Below are positions 25,680 to 36,650 of a stretch of DNA of 64,000 nucleotides, piece by piece (position 1 is the stretch's first letter; the number at the start of each line of letters is the position of its first letter). Made by a program: the position numbers and the translations under genes. Source of the DNA: JBBRHQ01 sp963720735 (GTDB lineage: Bacteria > Actinomycetota > Thermoleophilia > Solirubrobacterales > 70-9); NCBI GenBank assembly GCA_963720735.1, contig CAVRGL010000006.1, positions 245,226 to 309,225 on the forward strand, read 5' to 3'. A model generated the notes under the pieces. The model was not told the origin of the DNA, did not search any database, and saw only the letters and a list, made by a program, of their open reading frames with translations.

Positions 25680-27098
25680 TCAACCCCGCGCGGCGATTCC
25701 CGGCGTCCGGATCACGCCGCGGCGCTCGAAGTACTCCCATTCCTGCTCGCCGAGCTCGGTCGCCGGCGGATCGGCATAGACCCACTCGCGCATGATCCGG
25801 TACCAGTTGCGTCTCGCGCGCAGCTGCCCGAGGACGGCGACGACCCCGATCTCCATACGGCGGCCCATCAGCTCCTCCGCCGGCACCGACTCCCTCCGGA
25901 TCAGGTCGAAGTACTCGGAGCGCGGGTCGTGGGTGGACTCGATGATCCCCATCACCCGGGCCGCGTCGATCTCGATCTCGGCGTCCTCCATGTACCAGCC
26001 GCCGACCGCCTTGACGTGCTCCATCAGCCGCTCGGCGTCGAGCTGCGAGGGGTTCTTGACGAACCCGAGATCGTGAAGCGACGAGCGCAGCGCCTCCGGA
26101 TCGTCGCGGACGATCGCGTCGATCGCCTGCTGCTCGAGGGTGATCTGCTCGAGGTCCAGCCGCTTGGTCATTCCGAAGTCGAGGAAGGCGACGCGCCCGT
26201 CATCCATGAGGATGAAATTGCCGGGGTGGGGATCGGCGTTGAAGTGCTGCAGGTGGTAGATCGAGCCGAAGCTGCCGCGGAAGACGATCTCACCGAAGCG
26301 GCTGCGCTGCTCGCCGGGGAGCTGCTTCACCTGCTCGAACTGCATCCCCTCGACGTACTCGGTGACCAGGACCCGGCGGCGCGAGAGCCGGGTGAGGACG
26401 TCGGGGACGTAGACGAAGGGATGGTCGCGATAGGCCCGCGCGAAGCTGCGCTGGTTCTGCGCCTCGTACTCGTAGTCGAGCTCCTCGAGCACCCGCTCGC
26501 GGATCTCGTGGGCGATCGCCTTGGCGTCGAGGCCCGGGGCGAGCGCCCTCGCGAGCCGCACAACGGTGCCGGCGTTGCGCAGGTCGGCGTCGAGCACCTC
26601 GGCGATCCCCGGGTACTGGATCTTCACCGCGACCCGGCGGCCGTCAAGCAACTCGGCCCGATGCACCTGTCCGATCGACGCGGCGGCGAAGGCCTCCTTC
26701 TCGAAGTCGGCGAAGAGCTCATCCAGCGGCTCGCCGTCGTACTCCTCCTCCAGTACCTTGACGACCTTCTCCCAGGGCATCGCCGGCGCGTCAGTGCGCA
26801 GCTTGGCGAGTTGCTCCTGGTAGATCTCGCGGTACTCCTCGGGGATGAACTCGGTGTCGATGAAGGAGGCGAATTGCCCCAGCTTCATCGCCGCCCCCTT
26901 CATCTGCCCCAGCGCGCCGACCATCTTCATCGCCGTCTCGGCGTGGCGCTGCTCGAGCCGCCGCCGCCCCGAGCGCTCCGAGCGCGCCACGTTCACCGCC
27001 TTGGTGCCGGCGTAGCGCGCTCCCTGGGTACCTAGGACCGAGCCGAGCTTGGCCGAGCGCCGCACCCGTCCCTTCGGAATCTTCGCCTCGTCGGCCAC
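25680..27098 (-). CDS. ABC1/UbiB-family atypical kinase
   Basis: 472 residues from GTG 27098. Signatures in order: the KxGQ-type MKLGQFASFIDTEFIPEEY, the Ala-rich loop AAASIGQVHRAEL, the lysine in VAVKIQYPGIAEV, FNADPHPGNFILMDDGRVAF and DFGM. These are the ATP and metal motifs of the UbiB/COQ8 group, which supports quinone or lipid metabolism through ATPase rather than protein-kinase activity. No C-terminal membrane helices are visible, unlike E. coli UbiB. A 43-bp palindromic repeat lies 25 bp upstream of its start. Confidence 0.9.
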   Translation of the reverse strand: MADEAKIPKGRVRRSAKLGSVLGTQGARYAGTKAVNVARSERSGRRRLEQRHAETAMKMVGALGQMKGAAMKLGQFASFIDTEFIPEEYREIYQEQLAKLRTDAPAMPWEKVVKVLEEEYDGEPLDELFADFEKEAFAAASIGQVHRAELLDGRRVAVKIQYPGIAEVLDADLRNAGTVVRLARALAPGLDAKAIAHEIRERVLEELDYEYEAQNQRSFARAYRDHPFVYVPDVLTRLSRRRVLVTEYVEGMQFEQVKQLPGEQRSRFGEIVFRGSFGSIYHLQHFNADPHPGNFILMDDGRVAFLDFGMTKRLDLEQITLEQQAIDAIVRDDPEALRSSLHDLGFVKNPSQLDAERLMEHVKAVGGWYMEDAEIEIDAARVMGIIESTHDPRSEYFDLIRRESVPAEELMGRRMEIGVVAVLGQLRARRNWYRIMREWVYADPPATELGEQEWEYFERRGVIRTPGIAARG

Positions 27099-27123
27099 AG
27101 GCCAAGAATCCCACACGCCAGAC

Positions 27124-27166
27124 GTGGGACCTTTCAGGCGTCATATAGGCGGTTCAAAGGTCCCAC
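27124..27166. repeat. 43-bp palindromic repeat, copy A
   Basis: An 11-bp perfect inverted repeat (GTGGGACCTTT / AAAGGTCCCAC) flanks a 21-nt partly paired centre, so the whole unit can form a long hairpin. It lies between the divergent UbiB-like and rplY genes. Copy B at 43164-43206 matches it at 40 of 43 positions. Confidence 0.85.
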
Positions 27167-27188
27167 CCGGCTGGGGGTGTGCCGGAAG

Positions 27189-27216
27189 GGTTGAGTGGTG
27201 CGCGTTTCTCTATGCT
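27189..27216 (+). promoter_or_regulatory. Candidate rplY promoter
   Basis: GGTTGA (27189-27194) and TATGCT (27211-27216) are separated by 16 nt; the ATG is 11 nt further on. The -35 match is weak. Confidence 0.35.
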
Positions 27217-27227
27217 CTTGCCCGCAA

Positions 27228-27938
27228 ATGGCCTCCGATCGCGCCACACTCCAGGCCGCCCCGCGGACCCGGTTCGGGTCCCGCACCAGCCGCCGCCTGC
27301 GCCGCGAGGGGCTGGTTCCCGGCGTCGTCTACAGCGGCGGCGCCGACGCCCGCCCGTTCCAGGTGCCGGAGCGAGCGGCGCAGCACGTGATCTCCGAGGG
27401 CCACGCCCTCTTCGATCTCGAGATCGAGGGCTCGGCCGCTGTCCCGGTCGTGGTCAAGGAGCAGCAGCGCCACCCGGTCCGGGGCGGGCTCCAGCACCTG
27501 GACCTCCAGGAGGTGCGGCTCGACCAGGAGATCGAGGCAGAGGTCTCGATCGAGCTCGAGGGGACCGAGGACGCCCCGGGGGTCAAAGAAGGGGGCGTGA
27601 TGGAGCACGTCACCCGTGAGGTCACGGTCGAGGCCCTGCCGGCTGAGATCCCCGACCGGATCGTCGTCGACGTCTCCGCGATGGAGATCAACGACACGCT
27701 GCAGCTCTCCTCGGTGAGCGCGCCCCCGGGGGTGAAGTTCGTCGCCGACGAGCCGGAGGAAGTGACGATTGCGACCCTCTCTCCGCCCCGGGTCGAGGAG
27801 GAGCCGGAACCCGAGCTGGAGGAGGAGGCCGAGCTGGTCGGCGAGGAGGGCGAGCCGGTCGAGGGCGAGGAGCCCGAGGCGGGTGGCGAGGAATCACAGC
27901 CGGCCGAGGCGGACTCGGGCGACTCCGACGGGGAGTAG
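27228..27938 (+). CDS. rplY: 50S ribosomal protein L25/Ctc (TL5-like)
   Basis: 236 residues from ATG 27228. The N-terminal 5S-rRNA-binding domain reads RFGSRTSRRLRREGLVPGVV, then HPVRGGLQHLDLQEV. The C-terminal CTC domain has GGVMEHVTREVTVEALPAEI and VDVSAMEINDTLQL. The last 60 or so residues are an unusually long acidic tail rich in Glu, with no predicted structure. The length fits the two-domain Ctc form. It heads a run with pth and an enoyl-CoA hydratase gene; the rplY-pth pair is common. Confidence 0.93.
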   Translation: MASDRATLQAAPRTRFGSRTSRRLRREGLVPGVVYSGGADARPFQVPERAAQHVISEGHALFDLEIEGSAAVPVVVKEQQRHPVRGGLQHLDLQEVRLDQEIEAEVSIELEGTEDAPGVKEGGVMEHVTREVTVEALPAEIPDRIVVDVSAMEINDTLQLSSVSAPPGVKFVADEPEEVTIATLSPPRVEEEPEPELEEEAELVGEEGEPVEGEEPEAGGEESQPAEADSGDSDGE

Positions 27939-27974
27939 CCGCTGTCGATCTTCCGCCGCCGACGAGGCCGCGAG

Positions 27975-28598
27975 GTGGCCGAGGACGGCGAGCGCATCCT
28001 GATCATCGGCCTCGGCAACCCGGGCCCCCGCTACGAGCGCACCCGGCACAACCTCGGATTCCGGATAGCCGCGGAGCTGGCCCGCCGATGGGAGCTGCCG
28101 AAGCCCCGGCAACGCTACGGCGGGCTGATCTGCGAAGGTCGGACCGGCCCGGGTGGCCCGCGCGTCGCGCTGCTTCTCCCGCAGACCTACATGAACGAGT
28201 CAGGCTCGACCGCCGGCCCGGCGCGCGGAGAGCTGCGGGCGCCGCTCGACCACGTAGTGGTTCTGCACGACGAGATCGACCTCGAATTCGGCGAGGTTCG
28301 GGTGAGGCAGGGGGGCGGGCTCGCAGGCCACAACGGCCTCAAGAGCCTTCGCCGGGGCCTGGGCGGCGCCGAGTTCTGGCGGGTCAGGGCCGGAGTTGGA
28401 CGCCCCGACTCGACCGACCCCGAGGTGGTCTCCGACTACGTGCTCTCCCGCTTCGCCGAGCCCGCCGAGGAGGTCGATGCGCTGATCGCCGAGGCGGCCG
28501 GGGAAGCAGAGCGCCTGGTCGAGCGGATCGCCGCCGGGGAGGCCGGGGGAGAGGAAGGGTCCAGATCGAAGACGACCGGGGAGGGCGAGCGTGGATGA
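27975..28598 (+). CDS. pth: Peptidyl-tRNA hydrolase
   Basis: 207 residues from GTG 27975. Motifs are ILIIGLGNPGPRYERTRHNL with the catalytic His25 and Asn15, LLLPQTYMNESG, VVLHDEIDLEFGEVRVRQGG and LAGHNGLKSL. It releases tRNA from prematurely dropped peptidyl-tRNA. The last 30 residues form a Gly/Glu/Arg-rich tail. It follows rplY by 36 bp and overlaps the next start by 8 bp. An upstream basic stretch (RRRRGREVAEDG) is in frame, so translation might begin slightly earlier. Confidence 0.94.
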   Translation: MAEDGERILIIGLGNPGPRYERTRHNLGFRIAAELARRWELPKPRQRYGGLICEGRTGPGGPRVALLLPQTYMNESGSTAGPARGELRAPLDHVVVLHDEIDLEFGEVRVRQGGGLAGHNGLKSLRRGLGGAEFWRVRAGVGRPDSTDPEVVSDYVLSRFAEPAEEVDALIAEAAGEAERLVERIAAGEAGGEEGSRSKTTGEGERG

Positions 28599-29301
28599 GC
28601 TGAGCAGCTACGAGGTCGGCGCGGAAGGGATCGCCGTGCTGCGGCTGAAGCGCCCGGAGTCCCGCAACGCGATCAACACCCAGATGCTTGCCGAGATGCT
28701 CGAGCACCTGGGCGTCGCCCGCGGCGATGACTCGGTGCGGGTGCTGGTCTTCTCATCGACGGACCAAATGGGATTCTCGGCCGGCGCCGACGTCCGCGAG
28801 GAGATGGACGAGCAGGGCAAGGTGCGCCGCATGGAGCTGTTCGCCGATCTCTACGACGCGATCACCGCATTCCCCAAGCCGACGATCGCGGCCTGCCACG
28901 GCGACGTCGTCGGCGGCGGCGCCGAGATCGCCGTCGCCTGCGACATGAGGGTCGGCGGCTCGAACCTGAGGATGCGGTTCCCCGGCGCGGCGCTCGGCGT
29001 GCCGGTCGGACCGGCCCGCCTGGTCACCCTTTGCGGCCTGGCCACCGCCAAGTACCTGCTGCTCAGCTCGCGCACGGTCGGGGCGGACGAGGCCCTGCGG
29101 CTCGGCCTCGTCAACCGGGTCGCTCCGGCGGGGGGGACCGAGGAGGCGGCGCTCGAGCTCGCCGCCGAGGTCGCCGCGCACCCGCCGGAAGCGGTGGCCC
29201 GGATCAAGCGGATGCTGCACGAGTGGGACGCGGTCGAGGAGCGCTCCCGCGCCGAGGGGCAGGGCCAGGTCGAGTGGCAGCGGGAAGGCCCCGGCCTCTA
29301 A
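28591..29301 (+). CDS. Enoyl-CoA hydratase/isomerase family protein
   Basis: 236 residues from GTG 28591. Crotonase fold: VLRLKRPESRNAINTQML, the oxyanion loop FSAGADVREEMDEQG, and HGDVVGGGAEIAVACDMRVG. Of the two catalytic glutamates of true hydratases, the first position is matched by the Glu in GGGAEIA, while the second region reads FPGAALGVPVGPARL without the usual Glu. An isomerase or other crotonase reaction is therefore possible. It is translationally coupled to pth. Confidence 0.85.
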   Translation: MDELSSYEVGAEGIAVLRLKRPESRNAINTQMLAEMLEHLGVARGDDSVRVLVFSSTDQMGFSAGADVREEMDEQGKVRRMELFADLYDAITAFPKPTIAACHGDVVGGGAEIAVACDMRVGGSNLRMRFPGAALGVPVGPARLVTLCGLATAKYLLLSSRTVGADEALRLGLVNRVAPAGGTEEAALELAAEVAAHPPEAVARIKRMLHEWDAVEERSRAEGQGQVEWQREGPGL

Positions 29302-29302
29302 C

Positions 29303-29308
29303 TAGCCT
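29303..29308 (+). promoter_or_regulatory. -10 box TAGCCT for mfd (leaderless)
   Basis: TAGCCT ends 9 nt before ATG 29318 with no ribosome-binding site between. Confidence 0.4.
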
Positions 29309-29317
29309 TTCCCTCAT

Positions 29318-32706
<3,389 letters not shown>

Positions 32707-32710
<4 letters not shown>

Positions 32711-34047
32711 GTCCCGATTCGAAGAAGCCGAAGGCCCAGGCCAAGGCACCCGCCTCCGCCCGGGACCGGGCCCGGCGGCTGGGAGCGCTGATCTTCGGGG
32801 TCCTCCTCGTCGCCCTGTTCGTCGGCTTCGCGATCGCCCAGGGTGTCTCCGGCGCGCCCACCATCCCTTCGGATTCGATCGCCGTGGTCGAGGACGCAGC
32901 GAGTGGGACCTCGCCGATCACCAAGCAGGAGTTCGACCGGGCCCTGAAGCAGACGGCGGCCCGCTCCGGCATTCAGAAGGTGCCCAAGCCGAGCAGCAAG
33001 CAGTACTCCGACATCAGGGACGCGGCGATCGGCGACCTGCTCGACACCGTCTGGATCCAGTCGGAGGCGGCCGAGCAGGGGATAACGGTGAGCGATGCGA
33101 AGGTCGCCAACGAGCTGAAGACGATCAAGAAGCAGAACTTCCGCACCGAGGCCGAGTACCAGCAGTTCATCAAGCGCTCGGGCTACACCCAGGCCGACAT
33201 CGACCTGCGGGTGAAGCTGCAGCTGCTCAGCACCGCGATCCAGACCAAGGTCTCCAACGACGCCCCCTCGGTCTCCGACAGCCAGGTCCAGGATTACTAC
33301 GACGCGGCCAAATCCCAGTTCTCGGTCCCCGAGACACGCGACGTGCGGTTGGTGCTCAACAAGGACCAGGCGAAGGTCGAGCAGGCGAAGTCGGCGCTGG
33401 AGGCCGACGACTCGGCGGCGAGCTGGAAGAAGGTCGCGAAGCAGTACTCGACCGACCCCAGCTCGAAGGACAACGGCGGCCTCCGCCAGGGCCTGACCGA
33501 CGGGTTGCTCGAGGACCCGCTCAACGGCGCGGTGTTCGGTGCCGACGTCGGGCAGATCGAGGGGCCGGTGAAGACCAAGCTCGGCTATTACGTGTTCGAG
33601 GTGGCCAAGATCTCGCCGGCAAGCACCCAGCCGCTCTCCAAGGTCGAGCAGCAGATCCGCACCCAGCTCCAGCAGCAGGCCCAGCAGAGCGCCTTCGCCC
33701 AGTTCGTCTCCAACTACGGGACCAAGTGGCAGTCGCGCACCTTCTGCGCCTCGGGCTACGTGATCAACCGCTGCGCCAACTACAAGGGAAGCGGCCACCC
33801 CCAGGGCGCCCAGCCCGCCTGCTATGAGCCCAACCCGAAGGGCGGCCTGCCCGAGTCCTGCCCCGCTCCGGTGCTGGCAATCTCGCCGGCAATGCCCGGG
33901 ACGGTGACGGTGCTCACCCCGCAGGGCACGCGGCTGCCGCAGCGGCCGATTCCCGCCGGGCTGAAGCCGGCTCGCACTCCGGCCGGGGCCGGGTTACAGG
34001 GGGTGCCGGGCGCGACCCAGCCCGGCGCGGTCCCGACCGCTCCCTAG
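32707..34047 (+). CDS. Membrane-anchored SurA/PrsA-like parvulin foldase
   Basis: 446 residues from GTG 32707, overlapping mfd by 4 bp. A basic N-terminus is followed by one membrane segment (LGALIFGVLLVALFVGFAIA), then a SurA_N-like helical chaperone region (EFDRALKQTA through LQLLSTAIQTKV). The parvulin domain has ETRDVRLVLNKDQ, YSTDPSSKDNGGLRQGL and VKTKLGYYVFEV. A Cys/Pro-rich extracellular tail ends it, with FCASGYVINRCANY suggesting a disulphide. It probably folds exported proteins at the outer face of the membrane. Confidence 0.85.
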
Positions 34048-34056
34048 ATCCGGCTG

Positions 34057-34881
34057 GTGTCGGACCCGCAGCGCAGCGCCGAAGCCGTCGGACGGCTGGA
34101 TGCGATCACCCGGCGCCTGCGGGCCGAATGCCCCTGGGACCGTGAGCAGGATGAGCGCTCGATCGTCCCCCACACGGTCGAGGAGGCCTACGAGCTGGCC
34201 GAGGCGGCGGAGTCGGGCGACGACGCGAAGCTCCTCGACGAGCTCGGCGACGTCCTCTTCCAGGTCCACTTCCTCTCGCTCCTGCTCGAGGAGCGCGGGG
34301 CGGGCGACATGGCCGCGGTCGCCGAGCACTGCCGCGAGAAGCTGATCCGCAGGCACCCCCACGTGTTCAACAAACCGCCGTCTCCTCCGCTCCCGGGCGG
34401 GCGAGAGGAATCTATGACGGACTCGCCCGCCCTCCCGCGTCCGGGGACGGCGGGGGCTTCCGAAGAGATGACATCGAGCGAGGTGTTGCAGAACTGGGAC
34501 CGGATCAAGCGTGAGGTGGAGGGTCAGGGGGAGGGTGGGGAGCCGTTCGCCGACATCCCGGAGAATTTGCCTGCATTGCTCTGGGCCCGGAAGATCCAGC
34601 GTCGCTCCGCCAACCGAGCCGGCGGGGCCGGCCTCAGCCCGAGCCCGCTGGAGGCGGCCGGCAGGGCTCGCGAGGCGCTCGCCGAGCTCGAGGCCCGGGC
34701 GGCCGAGGGAGCAGACGCGGGCCCGACCACAGCCCCCGAGACCCGCGCCGCGATCGAGCGGGCCGTAGGTGATGCCCTTTTCGCCACCGTCGACGCCGCC
34801 CGCCAGCTGCGCTGCGACCCCGAGCTGGCGCTGCGGTCAGCGGCATCGGCCTACAGGCAGCGGGCGCAGAGCACCACCTGA
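34057..34881 (+). CDS. mazG: MazG nucleotide pyrophosphohydrolase with in-frame insertion
   Basis: 274 residues from GTG 34057. The MazG core has LRAECPWDREQDERSIVPHT, the metal site EEAYELAEA and DELGDVLFQVHFLSLL. HPHVF is normally followed within a few residues by the WDxIK segment, but here about 35 extra residues (starting KPPSPPLPGGREES and ending ASEEMT) intervene before SEVLQNWDRIKRE. The DNA of the insertion holds a perfect 11-bp inverted repeat. The family hydrolyses NTPs or (p)ppGpp-like nucleotides. The C-terminal half is Ala/Glu-rich and ends in FATVDAARQLRCDPELAL. Confidence 0.88.
   Translation: MSDPQRSAEAVGRLDAITRRLRAECPWDREQDERSIVPHTVEEAYELAEAAESGDDAKLLDELGDVLFQVHFLSLLLEERGAGDMAAVAEHCREKLIRRHPHVFNKPPSPPLPGGREESMTDSPALPRPGTAGASEEMTSSEVLQNWDRIKREVEGQGEGGEPFADIPENLPALLWARKIQRRSANRAGGAGLSPSPLEAAGRAREALAELEARAAEGADAGPTTAPETRAAIERAVGDALFATVDAARQLRCDPELALRSAASAYRQRAQSTT
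34395..34432. repeat. Palindromic element inside mazG
   Basis: GGGCGGGCGAG (34395-34405) and CTCGCCCGCCC (34422-34432) are perfect inverted copies separated by 16 nt. The element is translated in frame as part of a family-atypical insertion. Confidence 0.65.
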
Positions 34882-34900
34882 AAGACTGCCCGTCGACCCG

Positions 34901-36196
34901 ATGAGCCAGATCGAGCAGATTCACGCCCGCCAGATCCTCGACTCGCGCGGCAACCCGACGGTCGAGGTCGAGGTGGCGCTGCGATCGGGGGCGCGCGGCA
35001 GCGCCGCGATCCCCTCCGGCGCCTCGACCGGGGAGTTCGAGGCGGTCGAGCTCCGCGACGGCGGCGAGGCCTGGGGCGGCAAGGGCGTGGGGCGGGCGGT
35101 CGCCAACGTCAACGGGGAGATCGCCGAGGCATTGAGCGGCGCGCGGGCCGCCGAGCAGGGGGCGCTGGACCGGACGATGATCGAGCTCGACGGCACCCCG
35201 AACAAGGGCAGGCTGGGCGCCAACGCGATCCTCGGGGTCTCGCTCGCCGCGGCCAGGGCGGCAGCCGCCGACGCCGGGCAGCCGCTCTACCTCTACCTCG
35301 CCGAGCTCTACGGCGGCGGCGAGCCGGCGGTCCTGCCGGTGCCGATGATGAACGTTCTGAACGGCGGCGCTCACGCGGACAACTCGGTCGACTTCCAGGA
35401 GTTCATGATCGTTCCGGCCGGAGCCGGCAGCTTCTCGGAGTGCATGCGCTTCGGGGTCGAGGTCTTCCACGCCCTGAAGAAGACCCTGTCGGAGCGCGGC
35501 CTGGCCACCGCGGTCGGCGACGAGGGCGGATTCGCTCCCGACCTACCCTCCAATCAGGCGGCGCTGGAGCTGGTCCTCGATGGCGTCTCGGCTGCCGGGT
35601 ACGAGCCCGGGAGCGACGTCTGGATAGCCCTCGACCCTGCGACCAGCGAGATCTTCGATGACGGCTCCTACGTCCTGGAACACGAAGGTCGAACGCTCTC
35701 AGCCGAGGAGATCACCACCTACTGGGAAGAGGCAATCAACCGCTACCCGGTCGTCTCGCTCGAAGACGGAATGGCGGAGGAGGACTGGGATGGTTGGGCT
35801 CTGCTCACGGATCGGCTCGGCAAGCGCGTGCAACTCGTCGGCGACGACAACTTCGTCACAAACCCCGAGCGCTTGCGGCGCGGCATCGAGGCGGAGGTCG
35901 GCAATTCGATCCTCGTGAAGCTCAACCAGATCGGCACACTCACCGAGACCCTGGAGACAATTCGGATAGCCCACGATGCCGGCTACACGGCGGTCATATC
36001 CCATCGCTCCGGGGAGACCGAGGACACGACGATCGCCGATCTCGCCGTGGGGACCGGGGCGGGGCAGATCAAGACCGGGGCGCCGTCGCGCTCCGACCGG
36101 GTGGCCAAGTACAACCGGCTGCTGCGGATCGAGGAGGAGCTCGGCTCCGCCGCGACCTTCCCCGGATTGCAGGCGTTCGCCCAGCGGTTCGCTTAG
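34901..36196 (+). CDS. eno: Phosphopyruvate hydratase (enolase)
   Basis: 431 residues from ATG 34901. Motifs: IPSGASTGEFEAVELRDG, GANAILGVSLAAARAAA, NVLNGGAHADNSVDFQEFM, TAVGDEGGFAPD, the metal ligands in WIALDPATSE, VSLEDGMAEEDWDG and QLVGDDNFVTN, the catalytic lysine in ILVKLNQIGTLTET, and SHRSGETEDTTIADLAV. It interconverts 2-phosphoglycerate and PEP. It follows mazG by 19 bp and precedes an FtsB-like gene, the usual mazG-eno-ftsB order in actinobacteria. Codons in the second half are noticeably more relaxed. Confidence 0.96.
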   Translation: MSQIEQIHARQILDSRGNPTVEVEVALRSGARGSAAIPSGASTGEFEAVELRDGGEAWGGKGVGRAVANVNGEIAEALSGARAAEQGALDRTMIELDGTPNKGRLGANAILGVSLAAARAAAADAGQPLYLYLAELYGGGEPAVLPVPMMNVLNGGAHADNSVDFQEFMIVPAGAGSFSECMRFGVEVFHALKKTLSERGLATAVGDEGGFAPDLPSNQAALELVLDGVSAAGYEPGSDVWIALDPATSEIFDDGSYVLEHEGRTLSAEEITTYWEEAINRYPVVSLEDGMAEEDWDGWALLTDRLGKRVQLVGDDNFVTNPERLRRGIEAEVGNSILVKLNQIGTLTETLETIRIAHDAGYTAVISHRSGETEDTTIADLAVGTGAGQIKTGAPSRSDRVAKYNRLLRIEEELGSAATFPGLQAFAQRFA

Positions 36197-36232
36197 TGAA
36201 GGCATCCGGGCCTCGACCGCGAAGGGGCGGTC

Positions 36233-36649
36233 GTGGCTGCCACCGCCCGCGCCCAGGCTCGCACTTCCCAGAGGAGGCGCCGCGCCCCGACCCGTCGCCC
36301 CGCCGCACGGCGCCGGCCCGCTCCGCGGCGCGGCGCCAGCCGCGTGCGCTGGGACAAGGTCGGCCGGGTTGCGCTCACCCTGGTGCTCGCCGGGATCCTC
36401 TTCTCCTACCTGAACCCGGCGATCAACTTCGTCCACACCTACCGCGCCACCACCGCCGCCAAGGCGGAGATGCACAGCCTCCAGGCCGAGAACACCCGCC
36501 TCCATCATCGCGTCCAAGCGGCCGACGACCCGGCCGTGCTCGAGCGCGAGGCGCGCAGCCAGGGAATGGTCGCGCCGGGCGAGCGCGCCTACGTGGTTCA
36601 CGGCCTCCAGCGGCTGAGGCGACCCCCGGGCAAGGGGGGCCCGCACTAG
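36233..36649 (+). CDS. FtsB/DivIC-like septum formation protein
   Basis: 138 residues from GTG 36233. A long Arg/Pro/Ala-rich cytoplasmic N-terminus is followed by one membrane helix (VGRVALTLVLAGILFSYLNP) and a coiled coil (TTAAKAEMHSLQAENTRLHH). The DivIC-type ending LEREARSQGMVAPGERAYVV is present. These bitopic proteins join FtsL and FtsQ in the divisome. The position directly after eno supports the call. Confidence 0.88.
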   Translation: MAATARAQARTSQRRRRAPTRRPAARRRPAPRRGASRVRWDKVGRVALTLVLAGILFSYLNPAINFVHTYRATTAAKAEMHSLQAENTRLHHRVQAADDPAVLEREARSQGMVAPGERAYVVHGLQRLRRPPGKGGPH

Positions 36650-36650
36650 A

